Numbered from the stretch's first letter, positions 37,102-47,134 are shown. The stretch: 51,900 nt of DNA from an uncultured Chthoniobacterales bacterium (GCA_902805675.1 CADCTA010000047.1:1-51900), one strand, 5' to 3'. Notes: generated from the letters alone by a model not told the origin. Program-made: numbers and translations.

Positions 37102-40100
37102 AACGCGTTTTTGAACATCCACCGGAAGCAGCGACCGGGAAGCGCTACTGGCGCAGCGTCGGCGAGTTGAGTGATACGCCGGAGTTCCGCCAGTGGCTCG
37201 AGCGGGAGTTCCCAGCCGGTGCCGCGGAGATGGAGGGCGGTGAGGTGTCGCGCCGCAGCTTTTTGAAACTGATGGGCGCATCGATGGCGCTCGCGGGGCT
37301 TGGAATGAGCAGCTGCCGTCGACCGGAGAATCATCTGCTGCCGTTCTCGAAGGGCGTTGAGTGGAATATCCCGGGCAAGGCCCTTTACTACGCGACCGCG
37401 ATGCCGCGGCGGACGGGTGCGTTGCCGCTAGTCGTGACCACGGTCGACGGACGTCCGATCAAGGTGGACGGCAATCCGCTGCATCCTTCCAGCGGTGGCG
37501 CGACGGATGCGTTCGCCCAGGCTTCGATCCTGGATCTGTATGATCCGGCGCGCTCGAAGCGCTTCGTCCGCGAAGGCAAGGCGAGCACGCGCGAAGAGTT
37601 CGAGAAGTACCTCGCTGAGATCCGTCCGCAGCTCGGCGCTGATGGTGGATCAGGGCTGGCGTTCCTCGTCGAGGAGGCGCTCTCGCCAACGCGCGATCGC
37701 CTGCGCGGTCAGCTCGAGAAGATGTTCCCGCGCATGCGCTGGGCGCAGTACGAGCCGCTGCTGAGCGAGGCGCAGAATTTTGCGACGCAGATCAGCTTTG
37801 GCGACAACTCGCGCCTCGTGCCGCGCCTCGAGCGGGCGGACGTTGTCGTCTCGTTAGGCAGCGACTTCCTCGATTGCGGCGAAGGCGACGTCGCTTCTTC
37901 AAAGGCGTGGGCTTCGCGCCGGCGTATTGGGTCCGCGAAGGACTCGATGAATCGCCTCTACGTCGTCGAGAATCGCTACACGCTCACAGGAGCGATGGCC
38001 GACCATCGTCTGCGCATTCCGGCGAGCCAGATCCCCGCCTTTGCGCACGCGCTCGCCGGCAAGATCGCCGTGGCGACCAAGGACGCCGGCCTCGGCGCCG
38101 TCATCGCAACCCTTCAGGCGCCGCCGAACGGCATGAAGTTCGACGAGCAATGGCTCACCGAGTGCGCCAACGATCTCGTCGCCAAGTCGGGCGCGAGCCT
38201 CATCCTTTCCGGTCCGCAGCAGCCTGTCGTGGTGCAGCTGATGACCTACGCGATGAACGCGGCGCTGAAGAACGTCGGCACGACGGTGCTCATCCGCGAG
38301 TTCCCGCGCAATGCGCGGACGAACAGCATCCTTCAGCTCGCTTCCGAGATTAACGCCGGCCGCATCAAGCAGCTCGTCATCATCGGCGGCGACCCGGTTT
38401 ATAATGCGCCGCGCGGTCTCGCTGAAGATCGCGGCACCAAGCAGTCGCTGAACTGGATCGACCTTCAGAAGAAGGTGCCGGATGTCATTCGCGTCGGTTA
38501 CTACGAGGACGAGACGTCGAAGGCAGCGAAGTGGCACGTGCCCGCTGCGCATTATCTGGAGGCGTGGGGCGATGCGATGACATCGGAAGGCGGCTATGTC
38601 GCCATCCAGCCGATGATCATGCCGCTGTTCGGCGGCGTGTCAGAGCTCGAGATGCTGAATGGCATTCTCGGCGGGCCAAAGCTCGAAGGACCTGAGCTGA
38701 TCCAGGAGACGTTCCGCGCGACTGCACCTCCAGGAGACTTCAACGCGGCTTGGTCACAGCTACTGCGCGACGGTTTTGCGACCCACGTTCCAGTGCGCGA
38801 TAAGCCGCCGACCTTCAACTCAAACGCAGCAGGCGGTGTCGCTCACAATCTCTGGTCGGCTCCGCAAAATCCGACACCCGACTCGCCCGAAATCGTGCTC
38901 GTGCGCAGCTACTCCGTCGATGACGGCCGTTACATCAACAACGGCTGGCTGCAGGAGATGCCAGATCCGATCACGAAGCTGACGTGGGACAATGCGGCGC
39001 TCATGAGCCCGCAGCTCGCGCAACATCACAAGATCGAAACCGGCGATCTGATCGACATCACTGTCACCGAGACGATGCTCGATGCGCAGAAGAATCCGGT
39101 GAAGCGCTCGATGACGATCGTAGCGATGGTCCTGCCGGGGCACGCGGACAATTCCATCACCATCCCGCTTGGCTACGCGCGCAGAGTTGCGCCTCCCGGG
39201 CCGCTGCCGTACGCAGGCGGCGGCGACCACGAGGCTGCCGCTGGTAGCGAAAACACGGGCTTCAACGCTTACGTCATTCGCACGAGCACAAATCCGCACT
39301 TCATCACCGCAGACGGTAAGACGGTCACAGCCGTGAACGTCGCGAAAAAAGGCGAGAAGTACGAGATCGCAACGACGCAGGAGCATTGGAGCATCGAAGG
39401 CCGCTCGCTTGTGCGCGAAGCGACGCTCGACGGATATCGTAACGACCCTACCTTCGTGAAGAAGATGGGCGGCGACGAGCATCTCCCGCCGAAACTACCG
39501 AGCCTCTACACGCCGGCTGCCATGACCGCCGAGCAGCAGTGGGGCATGGCCATCGACCTCAACGTCTGCACCGGCTGCAGCGCGTGCGTCGTTGCCTGTC
39601 ACGCGGAGAACAACGTGCCGATCGTCGGCAAAATGCAGGTGAAGAACGGCCGCTCGATGCACTGGCTGCGCATCGATCGCTACTACGCGAGCGATAAAGA
39701 ATTTAATCAAGACCGCGGCGAGTTCCCGGAGAACCCGGAGATGGTGCATCAGCCGATGCTTTGCCAGCATTGCGAGAACGCGCCGTGCGAGACCGTCTGC
39801 CCGGTCAACGCCACCGTGCACAGCGAAGACGGCCTCAACGTCATGGCCTACAACCGCTGCATCGGCACGCGGTATTGCGCGAACAACTGCCCGTTCAAGG
39901 TCCGGCGCTTCAACTATTTCGATTACAACAACCGCCCTGTCGGCAAGAAGAAGATCCTCGGCCTGTTCGAGGTGAATCAGGAGTATCTCGGCCCGCTGAC
40001 CGAGAAGGGCACGCCGGATACAATCAAGCTGCAGAAGAACCCGAACGTCACCGTGCGTATGCGCGGCGTGATGGAGAAGTGCACGTTCTGCGTGCAGCGC

Positions 40101-40475
40101 ATTCAGGAGGCGAAGATCAGTGCCCAGGCGAAGGCCGGTGAGTCGCCGAACAAGCGCATTCCGCGCGATTCATTTACGTCCGCGTGCGCGCAGGCTTGCC
40201 CGACCGAAGCGATCGTCTTCGGCGACATCGCCGATCCGGAGAGCCGCGTCTCGAAGATCAAGGCGCAGGACCGCAACTACCGTCTGCTCGAATACTTGAA
40301 CGTGAGAACGCGAACCAGCTATCTGGCGCGCATCCGAAACCCCAACCCCAAGATGCCCGACGCGCACCGCATCGGCATCGCGAGTCCAGGGAGCGGCGCG
40401 CACCACGAGGATCATGGTGAGCACGACATGGAGCAGCACAATCCTGGCAAGTTGAACCCGGGAGGACATCCGTAA
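37098..40475 (+). CDS. actB: Alternative complex III iron-sulfur/molybdopterin-like subunit, ActB
   Basis: 1125 residues. It starts at ATG 37098, overlapping the actA stop. A Tat-type RR motif SRRSFLK lies at residues 51-57, behind a 50-residue leader, as in other ActB proteins. Residues about 90-780 resemble molybdopterin oxidoreductases, though ActB proteins bind no molybdenum cofactor. From about residue 815 a ferredoxin domain carries four cysteine sets: [38 protein letters not shown], and KCTFC with CAQACP, for four Fe-S clusters. It relays electrons from the quinol-oxidising membrane subunits to ActA/ActE hemes. A TCGTTAGGC motif is at 37851. Confidence 0.95.
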   Translation: MKRVFEHPPEAATGKRYWRSVGELSDTPEFRQWLEREFPAGAAEMEGGEVSRRSFLKLMGASMALAGLGMSSCRRPENHLLPFSKGVEWNIPGKALYYATAMPRRTGALPLVVTTVDGRPIKVDGNPLHPSSGGATDAFAQASILDLYDPARSKRFVREGKASTREEFEKYLAEIRPQLGADGGSGLAFLVEEALSPTRDRLRGQLEKMFPRMRWAQYEPLLSEAQNFATQISFGDNSRLVPRLERADVVVSLGSDFLDCGEGDVASSKAWASRRRIGSAKDSMNRLYVVENRYTLTGAMADHRLRIPASQIPAFAHALAGKIAVATKDAGLGAVIATLQAPPNGMKFDEQWLTECANDLVAKSGASLILSGPQQPVVVQLMTYAMNAALKNVGTTVLIREFPRNARTNSILQLASEINAGRIKQLVIIGGDPVYNAPRGLAEDRGTKQSLNWIDLQKKVPDVIRVGYYEDETSKAAKWHVPAAHYLEAWGDAMTSEGGYVAIQPMIMPLFGGVSELEMLNGILGGPKLEGPELIQETFRATAPPGDFNAAWSQLLRDGFATHVPVRDKPPTFNSNAAGGVAHNLWSAPQNPTPDSPEIVLVRSYSVDDGRYINNGWLQEMPDPITKLTWDNAALMSPQLAQHHKIETGDLIDITVTETMLDAQKNPVKRSMTIVAMVLPGHADNSITIPLGYARRVAPPGPLPYAGGGDHEAAAGSENTGFNAYVIRTSTNPHFITADGKTVTAVNVAKKGEKYEIATTQEHWSIEGRSLVREATLDGYRNDPTFVKKMGGDEHLPPKLPSLYTPAAMTAEQQWGMAIDLNVCTGCSACVVACHAENNVPIVGKMQVKNGRSMHWLRIDRYYASDKEFNQDRGEFPENPEMVHQPMLCQHCENAPCETVCPVNATVHSEDGLNVMAYNRCIGTRYCANNCPFKVRRFNYFDYNNRPVGKKKILGLFEVNQEYLGPLTEKGTPDTIKLQKNPNVTVRMRGVMEKCTFCVQRIQEAKISAQAKAGESPNKRIPRDSFTSACAQACPTEAIVFGDIADPESRVSKIKAQDRNYRLLEYLNVRTRTSYLARIRNPNPKMPDAHRIGIASPGSGAHHEDHGEHDMEQHNPGKLNPGGHP
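37851..37859 (+). other. TCGTTAGGC motif, site 9
   Basis: In actB, read Ser-Leu-Gly with TTA (TCG TTA GGC). Confidence 0.7.
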
Positions 40476-40538
40476 TGGGATTCGCGATTGCTGCAGGCAC
40501 CGCTGTGTCCTCACTGGACGCCATTGCCACGACGTGCG

Positions 40539-40662
40539 GTCATCCTGAGGCGGCGAAGCGCGCCGAAGGACCTCACGCAGGACATTCTGACTTTGCGAAT
40601 CATATCGCCTGCCCCAAGCACCCTGCGCGAGGTCCTTCGCCGTCTGCGCGGCTCAGGATGAC
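40539..40662. repeat. Intergenic inverted-repeat element, type A, copy 5, inside the ACIII operon
   Basis: Left arm from 40539 (GTCATCCTGAGGCGGCGAAG) pairs with the right arm ending CTCAGGATGAC at 40662. It fills the 202-base gap between actB and actC, the largest break in the operon. Confidence 0.85.
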
Positions 40663-40677
40663 GGCGCGTTTTGTCTC

Positions 40678-42150
40678 ATGAACGGTTCTACCACGAGCAC
40701 AGTTCCTGACGTGATCGCGGCGGAAGCTTCCGCTTCCGTGGAGCGGAAGCTCGCGCGTGTGCCGTTGGTGCTGAGCAACCGCAACTTCTCCTGGATCACA
40801 GAGCGGATCGCCGGCGTGAACGAAGGGGCGGCGCCACGCTGGTGGTGGGTGACTTTCTCGATCAGTTCGCTGGTTGCCGCCATCGGGCTGTTCTGCCTCG
40901 GATATCAGATTTCGACGGGCGTCGGCGTGTGGGGATTGAACCACCCCGTCGGCTGGGCGTGGGACATCACCAATTTCGTGTTCTGGATCGGTATCGGCCA
41001 CGCGGGTACGCTGATCTCTGCAATCTTGTTCCTCCTGCGCCAGAAGTGGCGCACGTCGATCAACCGAGCCGCGGAAGCGATGACGCTCTTCGCAGTGATC
41101 TGCGCCGCGATCTTCCCAGGCGTGCACGTCGGCCGCGTTTGGATGGCGTGGTTCCTCGCGCCCGTGCCGAACAACTACGGCATCTGGCCGAACTTCCGCA
41201 GTCCCCTGCTCTGGGACGTCTTCGCGGTCTCGACTTACTTCTCCGTCTCAGTGCTGTTCTGGTACACCGGCCTTATCCCGGATCTCGGTACGCTGCGCGA
41301 CCGCGCAAAAGGCAAGCTGCAGAAGCTCCTCTACGGCATCTTCGCGCTCGGCTGGCGCGGATCGAACCGCAACTGGCGCCATTATGAAATGGCGTATCTG
41401 CTCCTCGCCGGTCTCTCGACTCCGCTCGTGCTCTCAGTGCACAGCGTCGTGTCATTCGACTTCGCGACGTCGGTCATTCCGTCGTGGCACACCACGATCT
41501 TCCCGCCCTACTTCGTTGCGGGCGCCATCTTCGGCGGATTCGCGATGGTGCTCACGCTGCTCATCCCGGCGCGCGCCATTTACAAGCTGCACGACATCAT
41601 CACGCCGGGACACGTCGACAAGATGGCGAAGATCATCCTGCTGACCGGCACGATCGTCAGCTACGCCTACGCGATGGAGTTCTTCATCGCCTGGTATAGC
41701 GGCAACCAGTTCGAGCGTTACTCCTTCTACAACCGCATCTTCGGTCCCTACTGGTGGTACTGGTGGGTCGGCATGCTGTTCTGCAACTTCGTGGCGCCGC
41801 AGCTCTTCTGGTTCAAGCGCTTCCGCTTTAACATCTACATCGTCTACTTCGTCTGCATGTGCGTGAACGCCGGCATGTGGTTCGAGCGGTTCATCATCAT
41901 CGTCGGCGGCATCCATCGCGACTTCTTGCCGTCATCATGGGGAATGTTCCACGCCACGTGGGTGGATATCTGGACCTTCATCGGGACGTTCGGCATCTTC
42001 ATGTCGCTCTTCCTACTGTTCATCCGCTGGTTGCCGATGATCGCGATGTCGGAAGTGAAGATCGTCTTGCCGGAAGCTGATCCGCATCACCACGCGACGC
42101 CGGAGGGGCATCACCCCGTCGCGGCTGGGGGAATGGAGCGCACGCAATGA
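40678..42150 (+). CDS. actC: Alternative complex III quinol-binding subunit 1, ActC (NrfD-like)
   Basis: 490 residues with about ten membrane helices and the NrfD/PsrC-like pattern seen in ACIII ([57 protein letters not shown]). It forms one of the two quinol-oxidising membrane subunits. The tail is His-rich and cytoplasmic or periplasmic. The ATG is 15 bases after a type A repeat, and a type D repeat separates it from actD. Confidence 0.95.
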   Translation: MNGSTTSTVPDVIAAEASASVERKLARVPLVLSNRNFSWITERIAGVNEGAAPRWWWVTFSISSLVAAIGLFCLGYQISTGVGVWGLNHPVGWAWDITNFVFWIGIGHAGTLISAILFLLRQKWRTSINRAAEAMTLFAVICAAIFPGVHVGRVWMAWFLAPVPNNYGIWPNFRSPLLWDVFAVSTYFSVSVLFWYTGLIPDLGTLRDRAKGKLQKLLYGIFALGWRGSNRNWRHYEMAYLLLAGLSTPLVLSVHSVVSFDFATSVIPSWHTTIFPPYFVAGAIFGGFAMVLTLLIPARAIYKLHDIITPGHVDKMAKIILLTGTIVSYAYAMEFFIAWYSGNQFERYSFYNRIFGPYWWYWWVGMLFCNFVAPQLFWFKRFRFNIYIVYFVCMCVNAGMWFERFIIIVGGIHRDFLPSSWGMFHATWVDIWTFIGTFGIFMSLFLLFIRWLPMIAMSEVKIVLPEADPHHHATPEGHHPVAAGGMERTQ

Positions 42151-42192
42151 TCTCGCACGCTTACGCTTCAGACCGCGCTGTCGCAGCGATCA

Positions 42193-42288
42193 GTTGGACG
42201 TTGAACGTTGAACGTTGGACGTTGGACGTTTCTGATTCCGAAGCAGGGGAAACGTTCAACGTTCAACGTCCAACATCCAACGTTTCAA
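42193..42288. repeat. Inverted repeat of GTTGAACGTTGGACG units, type D
   Basis: Left arm 42193-42231 and right arm 42250-42288 are inverted copies, each built from tandem GTTGGACGTT/GTTGAACGTT units. It fills the 157-base gap between actC and actD; a strong hairpin in the operon mRNA is expected. Confidence 0.85.
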
Positions 42289-42307
42289 TGGCGGAGGGTT
42301 CGACGCG

Positions 42308-42862
42308 ATGAGGACGCCATCCGGAAACAAAGTCTACGGAATGGCGGCGGAATATCCTTCGGCCGCTGCGCTCTACGAAGCCGCCAAGCGCGTCCGCGAT
42401 GCGGGTTTCAAACGCTGGGACGTGCACTCGCCATTCCCGATCCACGGAATGGACGACGCGATGGGGCTCGGCAAGTCATGGCTGAGCGCGCCAGTCTTGA
42501 TCGGCGGCATCGTTGGCTTTTTCACCGCGATCACGCTGACGTTCGGGCCGTCGTGGTTCATCTATCCACTTGTCGTGCATGGCAAGCCATACGACTGGCG
42601 GACGGTCCCAGCGTTCTTCCCGATCATGTTCGAGCTGACGGTGCTCTTCGCGGCGTTCACCTGCTTCTTCTCGATGCTGATCATGAACGGCCTGCCGCGC
42701 TGGCATCATCCCGTGTTCAACTGGAACCGGTTCAGCCGTGTGACGAACGACGCATTTTTCCTGGTGATCGAAGCGCGTGATCCGCGTTTTACGGAATCGG
42801 AAGCCCGGCAACTACTCGAGGAAACCGGTGGGCAGCACCTCACGGTGATTCACGAAGACTGA
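42308..42862 (+). CDS. actD: Alternative complex III subunit ActD (DUF3341)
   Basis: 184 residues with an N-terminal cytoplasmic part (VYGMAAEYPSAAALYEAAKRVRDAGF), two membrane helices (about 55-80 and 100-120) and a short C-terminal domain ending GGQHLTVIHED. This matches the DUF3341/ActD family, a structural subunit packed against ActC in ACIII. ATG 42308 follows the type D repeat. The actE start lies 1 base after its stop. Confidence 0.93.
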   Translation: MRTPSGNKVYGMAAEYPSAAALYEAAKRVRDAGFKRWDVHSPFPIHGMDDAMGLGKSWLSAPVLIGGIVGFFTAITLTFGPSWFIYPLVVHGKPYDWRTVPAFFPIMFELTVLFAAFTCFFSMLIMNGLPRWHHPVFNWNRFSRVTNDAFFLVIEARDPRFTESEARQLLEETGGQHLTVIHED

Positions 42863-42863
42863 T

Positions 42864-43562
42864 ATGCTCCGCGCTTTCTTCCTCATCTTCTTCCTCATTG
42901 GCGTCGCCGTGGTGTCGGTGCTCGGCTTTCGCGGCCAACGCACGACGAATCCGCCGATCATGATTTTCCCGGACATGGACTATCAGCCGAAGGTGCGCCC
43001 GCAGGCGCCGCTCGGCTTCTTCACGGACGGCCGCGGCATGCGTCCGCCGGTCCGCGGAACGGTGCCTATCGGCTACGAGTTGCCGAACCCGCAGGCCGCT
43101 TCGAGCCCGGGCGCTCCGCTTACGCCGAACCCTGCCGGGGAGCAGGACCGCCTCGCGTTCAGCGTTGGCTCCGATTACCAGAACACCGGCAAAATGAGCG
43201 CGACCTGGGGTACGGGCATTCCGCTACCAGTCAACGCCGAGCTGATGCAGCGCGGCGAGCAGCGCTTCAACATCAACTGCGCGATCTGCCACGGACCGAC
43301 CGCGGCCGGCAACGGCATCGTGAAACAGTACGGCATGGCCACGATCATTTCGCTGCTCGATGAGCGCATCCGCAACATGTCGGACGGCGAGATTTTCAAC
43401 ACCATCACACACGGCAAGAACACGATGTTCGGCTACGGGCACAACGTGACCGTGAACGATCGTTGGGCAATCATCGCCTACCTGCGCGCCTTGCAGCGCA
43501 GCCAGAACGCCACGCCGGCTGACGTGCCGCCGGAAGCACGCATCGAATTGGAGAAGCAATGA
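42864..43562 (+). CDS. actE: Alternative complex III monoheme cytochrome c, ActE
   Basis: 232 residues: lipoprotein-like or simple N-terminal membrane helix (about 3-22), a Pro-rich stretch, and one CxxCH site (C139-H143, CAICH) with a following cytochrome c fold. It is the second c-type subunit of ACIII and the likely exit point for electrons to the next carrier. It ends with ATGA overlapping the actF start at 43559. Confidence 0.93.
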   Translation: MLRAFFLIFFLIGVAVVSVLGFRGQRTTNPPIMIFPDMDYQPKVRPQAPLGFFTDGRGMRPPVRGTVPIGYELPNPQAASSPGAPLTPNPAGEQDRLAFSVGSDYQNTGKMSATWGTGIPLPVNAELMQRGEQRFNINCAICHGPTAAGNGIVKQYGMATIISLLDERIRNMSDGEIFNTITHGKNTMFGYGHNVTVNDRWAIIAYLRALQRSQNATPADVPPEARIELEKQ

Positions 43563-44761
43563 GCGATCGGTCCCATGTGATGCCAACGCCAGAAGGCGAA
43601 TATTTCGAGACCAGCCGGTTCGCTGGGCTCTCGATGATCGCTGGCGTGGTCGCAGCGATCGCGCTCGTGCTTTGCGTGGTTGGCGCGCTCGTGAACCCCC
43701 AGCAGTTTGCCTACTCGTGGCTTTTCGGGTTCGGGGTTTTCTTCGCGATCTGTGCCGGTTGTTTCTTTTGGATCATCGTGCACCACGCGGTTGATGCGGA
43801 ATGGTCGGTGGTCGTGCGGCGGCAGCTCGAGAATATCGCGTCGCTCTTCCCGCTGTTCCTCTTGTTCTTTATCCCGATCGTCCTGCTGCGCCATCATCTC
43901 TACGAGTGGCTGGTCATCCCGAAGGGGACGGATCATCTGCTCGATTCGAAGCGCGCTTATCTGAACCTGCCGTTCTTCATCGTGCGGGCGCTGATCATCC
44001 TCACCTTCTTCAGCGTCATGGCGTATCTGTTCCGCCGCATTTCCGTCGCCCAGGATCGCGACGGCAATCCCGCGCACACGCTGCGCATGCGGAAACTGGC
44101 GATCGCCAGCCTGCCGCTCTTCGGGTTCTCGCTCACCTTCGGCGCGGTCGATTGGTTCATGAGCCTGAACTACATCTGGTTCTCGACGATGTGGGGCGTC
44201 TACATCTTCGCCGGTGCCGCCGGCAGTTCGATGTCGCTGCTCATCCTGATCATCACCTGGTTGCGAAACTCGGGTTATTTGAAGGATGTCGTCTCGATCG
44301 AGCATTACCACACGATGGGTAAGTGGCTGCTCGCCTTCACCGTTTTCTGGGCCTACATCGGCTTCAGTCAGTACATGCTGATCTGGTACGCGAACATTCC
44401 GGAAGAGACCGAGTACTTCATCCTGCGAAACGTCGAATCGTGGAACTTGATGAGCTTGCTGCTCGTCTTCGGCCGCTTCTTCTTCCCGTTCGGGTTGCTG
44501 CTGCTGCGCTCCACCAAGAAGAAGGTGAAGACCCTCTGCATCCTCGCCGGCTGGATCATCTTCATGGAGCTGGTCGACATCTACGTCATCATCCTGCCGG
44601 AGCTGCATCGCAGCGGCATGCACCTGAGCATCTGGGATTTCTTCCCGGTGATCGGGATCGGCGCGACGCTGCTGTTCTTCTACCTGCGCCTCGTCGGCAA
44701 GACCTCACTCTTCCCCACGCGTGACCCGCGCCTGATGGAGTCGCTGCGTTTCCAGAATTAG
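43559..44761 (+). CDS. actF: Alternative complex III quinol-binding subunit 2, ActF
   Basis: 400 residues with about ten membrane helices, related to ActC and named quinol:cytochrome c oxidoreductase quinone-binding subunit 2. Visible blocks are WIIVHHAVDAEWSVVVRRQLENIASLFP, FSLTFGAVDWFMSL, SIEHYHTMGKW and IWYANIPEETEYF. It is the second membrane subunit, with a proposed quinone site near the heme or Fe-S interface. The ATG overlaps the actE stop; the next gene begins 2 bases after its stop. Confidence 0.95.
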   Translation: MSDRSHVMPTPEGEYFETSRFAGLSMIAGVVAAIALVLCVVGALVNPQQFAYSWLFGFGVFFAICAGCFFWIIVHHAVDAEWSVVVRRQLENIASLFPLFLLFFIPIVLLRHHLYEWLVIPKGTDHLLDSKRAYLNLPFFIVRALIILTFFSVMAYLFRRISVAQDRDGNPAHTLRMRKLAIASLPLFGFSLTFGAVDWFMSLNYIWFSTMWGVYIFAGAAGSSMSLLILIITWLRNSGYLKDVVSIEHYHTMGKWLLAFTVFWAYIGFSQYMLIWYANIPEETEYFILRNVESWNLMSLLLVFGRFFFPFGLLLLRSTKKKVKTLCILAGWIIFMELVDIYVIILPELHRSGMHLSIWDFFPVIGIGATLLFFYLRLVGKTSLFPTRDPRLMESLRFQN

Positions 44762-44763
44762 CC

Positions 44764-45450
44764 GTGGCTACCAACGAACCAAACATCAGCTTCGAGCAGC
44801 CGCGTTCCACGATTGGCACGTGGATCGGCATTGTGCTGCTCTTCGCGATCTTCGGCGTGTTCGTCTGGGTCGTAATGGGCGCGATGCCACGCGGCGACAA
44901 CTACGAGCAGAAGCGCTCGCAGGCGCGTCTTGAGAAACTGAAGACCGCGCGCGAGGAATACGCGAAGGCGTCCGAAGGCTACGGCTGGGTGGACAAGGAA
45001 AAGGGTGTTGCTCGCATTCCTGTTCAGCGCGCGAAAGAAGTAGCGCTGACCGAGCTCGCGCAACGCAAGCCGATGCCTGCGAACCCGATCGATCCAGCTG
45101 CGGGCGACAAGGTCGGCCAGCAGGCGACCGCACCGATGGCTCCTTCGCCCGGGCCTGTCGCCACTCCGGCGGCTGAAACGACACCGAAGGCGACCGCCAT
45201 CACCGGAAAAGACTCTGAGAACCGCGGGCAACCCGCCGCTGCCAACAATCCCCCTGACGCTGCACCCGGCACTCAGCCCGGAGCGAACGCTACACCCGCC
45301 GCCTCGCCACCAGGTGGATCGAGCGAAGCGCGGCCCGGTACCGGTGATCCGGGTCCGACACCTGTGCAGCAAGCGCCTGGGCCTAATCTCCCAGTACGCG
45401 GAAAAGATCCAGTTCCACCGGCGAGCCCTGCGCCACCTCAGCAGCCATGA
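44764..45450 (+). CDS. Uncharacterised Pro/Ala-rich membrane protein in the ACIII operon
   Basis: 228 residues: one membrane helix (about 17-38), a charged segment, then YGWVDKEKGVARIPVQRAKEVALTEL (about 72-97). This resembles the V.IPI.RAM.L motif seen in small proteins of oxidase and ACIII operons. The rest is Pro/Ala/Gly/Thr-rich and probably disordered (about 100-228). GTG start 2 bases after actF; its stop overlaps the next ATG (ATGA). It is probably an accessory or assembly factor of the combined complex; function unknown. Confidence 0.75.
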   Translation: MATNEPNISFEQPRSTIGTWIGIVLLFAIFGVFVWVVMGAMPRGDNYEQKRSQARLEKLKTAREEYAKASEGYGWVDKEKGVARIPVQRAKEVALTELAQRKPMPANPIDPAAGDKVGQQATAPMAPSPGPVATPAAETTPKATAITGKDSENRGQPAAANNPPDAAPGTQPGANATPAASPPGGSSEARPGTGDPGPTPVQQAPGPNLPVRGKDPVPPASPAPPQQP

Positions 45451-45632
45451 CGCTGGCCAAACTTTTCGCGAAGATGAAGCTTTCCCAGAAAGACGCCGAG
45501 GTGATTTTCGACCGGGACGAACCGGTCGGTAAATCGACGGATCTCGTGATGCCATGGCGTCCTCTGTTCCGCCGTCGGAAAGCGAACGCATCGCCGAAGC
45601 GAACCTCGCAAACCCACTCTCTCCAATCATGA
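45447..45632 (+). CDS. Small uncharacterised gene between ACIII and the cbb3-like module
   Basis: 61 residues, soluble and basic (MTLAKLFAKMKLSQKDAEVI..., ending in a polar SPKRTSQTHSLQS). No membrane helix, so it is not CcoQ or CcoS. Support for it being real: it starts with an ATGA overlap on the previous stop and ends with an ATGA overlap on the CcoN-like start (45629). Against: no recognised family, and the last 18 residues would be read over part of an alternative, longer CcoN-like reading frame that starts at 45554. Codon usage over the first 45 codons looks like its neighbours. Confidence 0.55.
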   Translation: MTLAKLFAKMKLSQKDAEVIFDRDEPVGKSTDLVMPWRPLFRRRKANASPKRTSQTHSLQS

Positions 45633-47134
45633 CGCCCGCCGAGATACCGCTAAAGGCGCCGAGCGCAGCTCCCGTCGCAACATCTGCGACAGAGGTGACG
45701 CGGAGCGACGTAGAGCAAGTCGAGCGCGCGTTGATCGATGCGTCCACGCGCGTGCCGGTGCTGATGTTTTACACCTCGGCCGTCGCGTGGCTGGTCATCG
45801 GCACGATTCTCGCCGCCTACACGTCGTTCAAGATGCACATGCCGGACTTGTTCGGCGATGTGGCGTTCCTCACGTGGGGTCGGGTACGCCCGGCGCACAT
45901 GAACTCGATGATCTACGGCTGGGCGTCGATGGCGGGCATCGGCACGGCGATCTGGCTGATGGCACGGCTTTGTCGCACGACGTTGCGCCGCCCATTGCTG
46001 CTCGTGGCAGGCGCCGCGTTCTGGAACGTCGGCGTGCTTGTTGGGCTCGGCGGGATTCTTGCGGGTCATAGCACTGGTCATCAGTGGCTCGAGTTCCCTC
46101 CTTACGCTGCAATCATCCTTTTTGTCGCCTACACGCTCGTCGTGTCGTGGGCGGTGCTGATGTTCCAGCATCGACGCGAAGGCCACATCTACATCACACA
46201 GTGGTACCTGATCGGCGCGTTCCTCTGGTTCCCGTGGCTCTACGGCGCGGCGCAAATCATGATGTGGGTCACGCCGCTTCAAGGTGTGATGCAGGCTGCC
46301 ATGGCGTGGTGGTACGCGAACAACATCATGTTCCTGTGGCTCGGCTCGATCGCGCTCGGCACCGCGTACTACATGATCCCGAAGGTGATCGGGCGCCCGG
46401 TCTATAGCTACCACCTCGCGGCGATCGGCTTCTGGACTTACGCGCTCTTCTCAAGCTGGACGGGAATGCAGCGACTGGTCGACGGGCCGTTCCCCGCGTG
46501 GATGGTCACCGCCAGCATCGCAGCGTCAATCCTCACGATCATTCCTGTCGCGACGGTCGGGCTGAACCACCACATGACGATGCGGGGCAACTTCGGACTC
46601 ATGCGCTACAGCCCGACGCTGCGCTTCACGATCTTCGGCGCGATCGCTTACACGGTATTCAGCGCCCTCGGCATCCTGCTCTCGCTGCGATCGGTGGCGA
46701 GCTACACGCAATTCACGCAAGCGAGCGTCGCGTATACGCACCTCGGCACCTACGCCTTCTTCACGATGACGATGTTCGGCGCCATGTATTACATCGTGCC
46801 GCGTCTGGTCGGCCGCGAATGGCGTAATGCCGGGCTGATTAAGCTGCATTTCTGGAGCTCGGCCTATGGCGTCGGTCTGATGGTGCTGATGCTGTTTGTC
46901 GGCGGCGTAATGCAAGGGCAAGACCTGAACAACACAGCCCTGCCATTCACTGAAAGCACACAAACGATCCTGGCTTACCTGCGCGGACGCAGCCTCTCTG
47001 GCATGCTGCTCATGATCGCGCATCTGATCTTCGCATTTCACTTTGGGATGATGCTGTTTGGCCTTGGGCGCACAGCTACGGTTCCAACGTTCCTGAACCC
47101 GCAGCAAGATGAGGCGGCGCAGAAGAGCTTATGA
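45629..47134 (+). CDS. CcoN-like heme-copper oxidase superfamily subunit I lacking the catalytic CuB/heme b3 ligands
   Basis: 501 residues from ATG 45629 (an in-frame ATG at 45554 adds 25); about twelve to fourteen membrane helices. It aligns with cbb3 CcoN over its length (GRVRPAHMNSMIYGW, YYMIPKVIGRPVYSYHL, MYYIVPRLVGREW). Low-spin heme b ligands H90 and H371 are retained. At the CuB site the motif WWYGHN reads WWYANN, so His is N231; GPHH reads GMQR, so both His are Q281 and R282; the cross-linked Tyr position reads Ser. At the heme b3 site GHVH reads AYTH, so His is Y369. It cannot be a normal O2 reductase. It is in one operon with ACIII and the CcoO/CcoP-like genes, so an electron-transfer role is likely. 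Confidence 0.85.
   Translation: MTPAEIPLKAPSAAPVATSATEVTRSDVEQVERALIDASTRVPVLMFYTSAVAWLVIGTILAAYTSFKMHMPDLFGDVAFLTWGRVRPAHMNSMIYGWASMAGIGTAIWLMARLCRTTLRRPLLLVAGAAFWNVGVLVGLGGILAGHSTGHQWLEFPPYAAIILFVAYTLVVSWAVLMFQHRREGHIYITQWYLIGAFLWFPWLYGAAQIMMWVTPLQGVMQAAMAWWYANNIMFLWLGSIALGTAYYMIPKVIGRPVYSYHLAAIGFWTYALFSSWTGMQRLVDGPFPAWMVTASIAASILTIIPVATVGLNHHMTMRGNFGLMRYSPTLRFTIFGAIAYTVFSALGILLSLRSVASYTQFTQASVAYTHLGTYAFFTMTMFGAMYYIVPRLVGREWRNAGLIKLHFWSSAYGVGLMVLMLFVGGVMQGQDLNNTALPFTESTQTILAYLRGRSLSGMLLMIAHLIFAFHFGMMLFGLGRTATVPTFLNPQQDEAAQKSL

Noticed and set aside
42193..42288. CRISPR-like repeated units between actC and actD
   Set aside because: Units are contiguous and form two inverted arms without unique spacers or cas genes.
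43478..44623. 381-codon minus-strand open frame across actF
   Set aside because: Extremely Glu/Asp/Arg-rich, no start context or motif; mirror of a membrane-protein gene.
45629..47134. NO reductase (NorB/qNOR) identity for the CcoN-like protein
   Set aside because: NorB keeps the three metal-site histidines and adds glutamates; none of these appear here.
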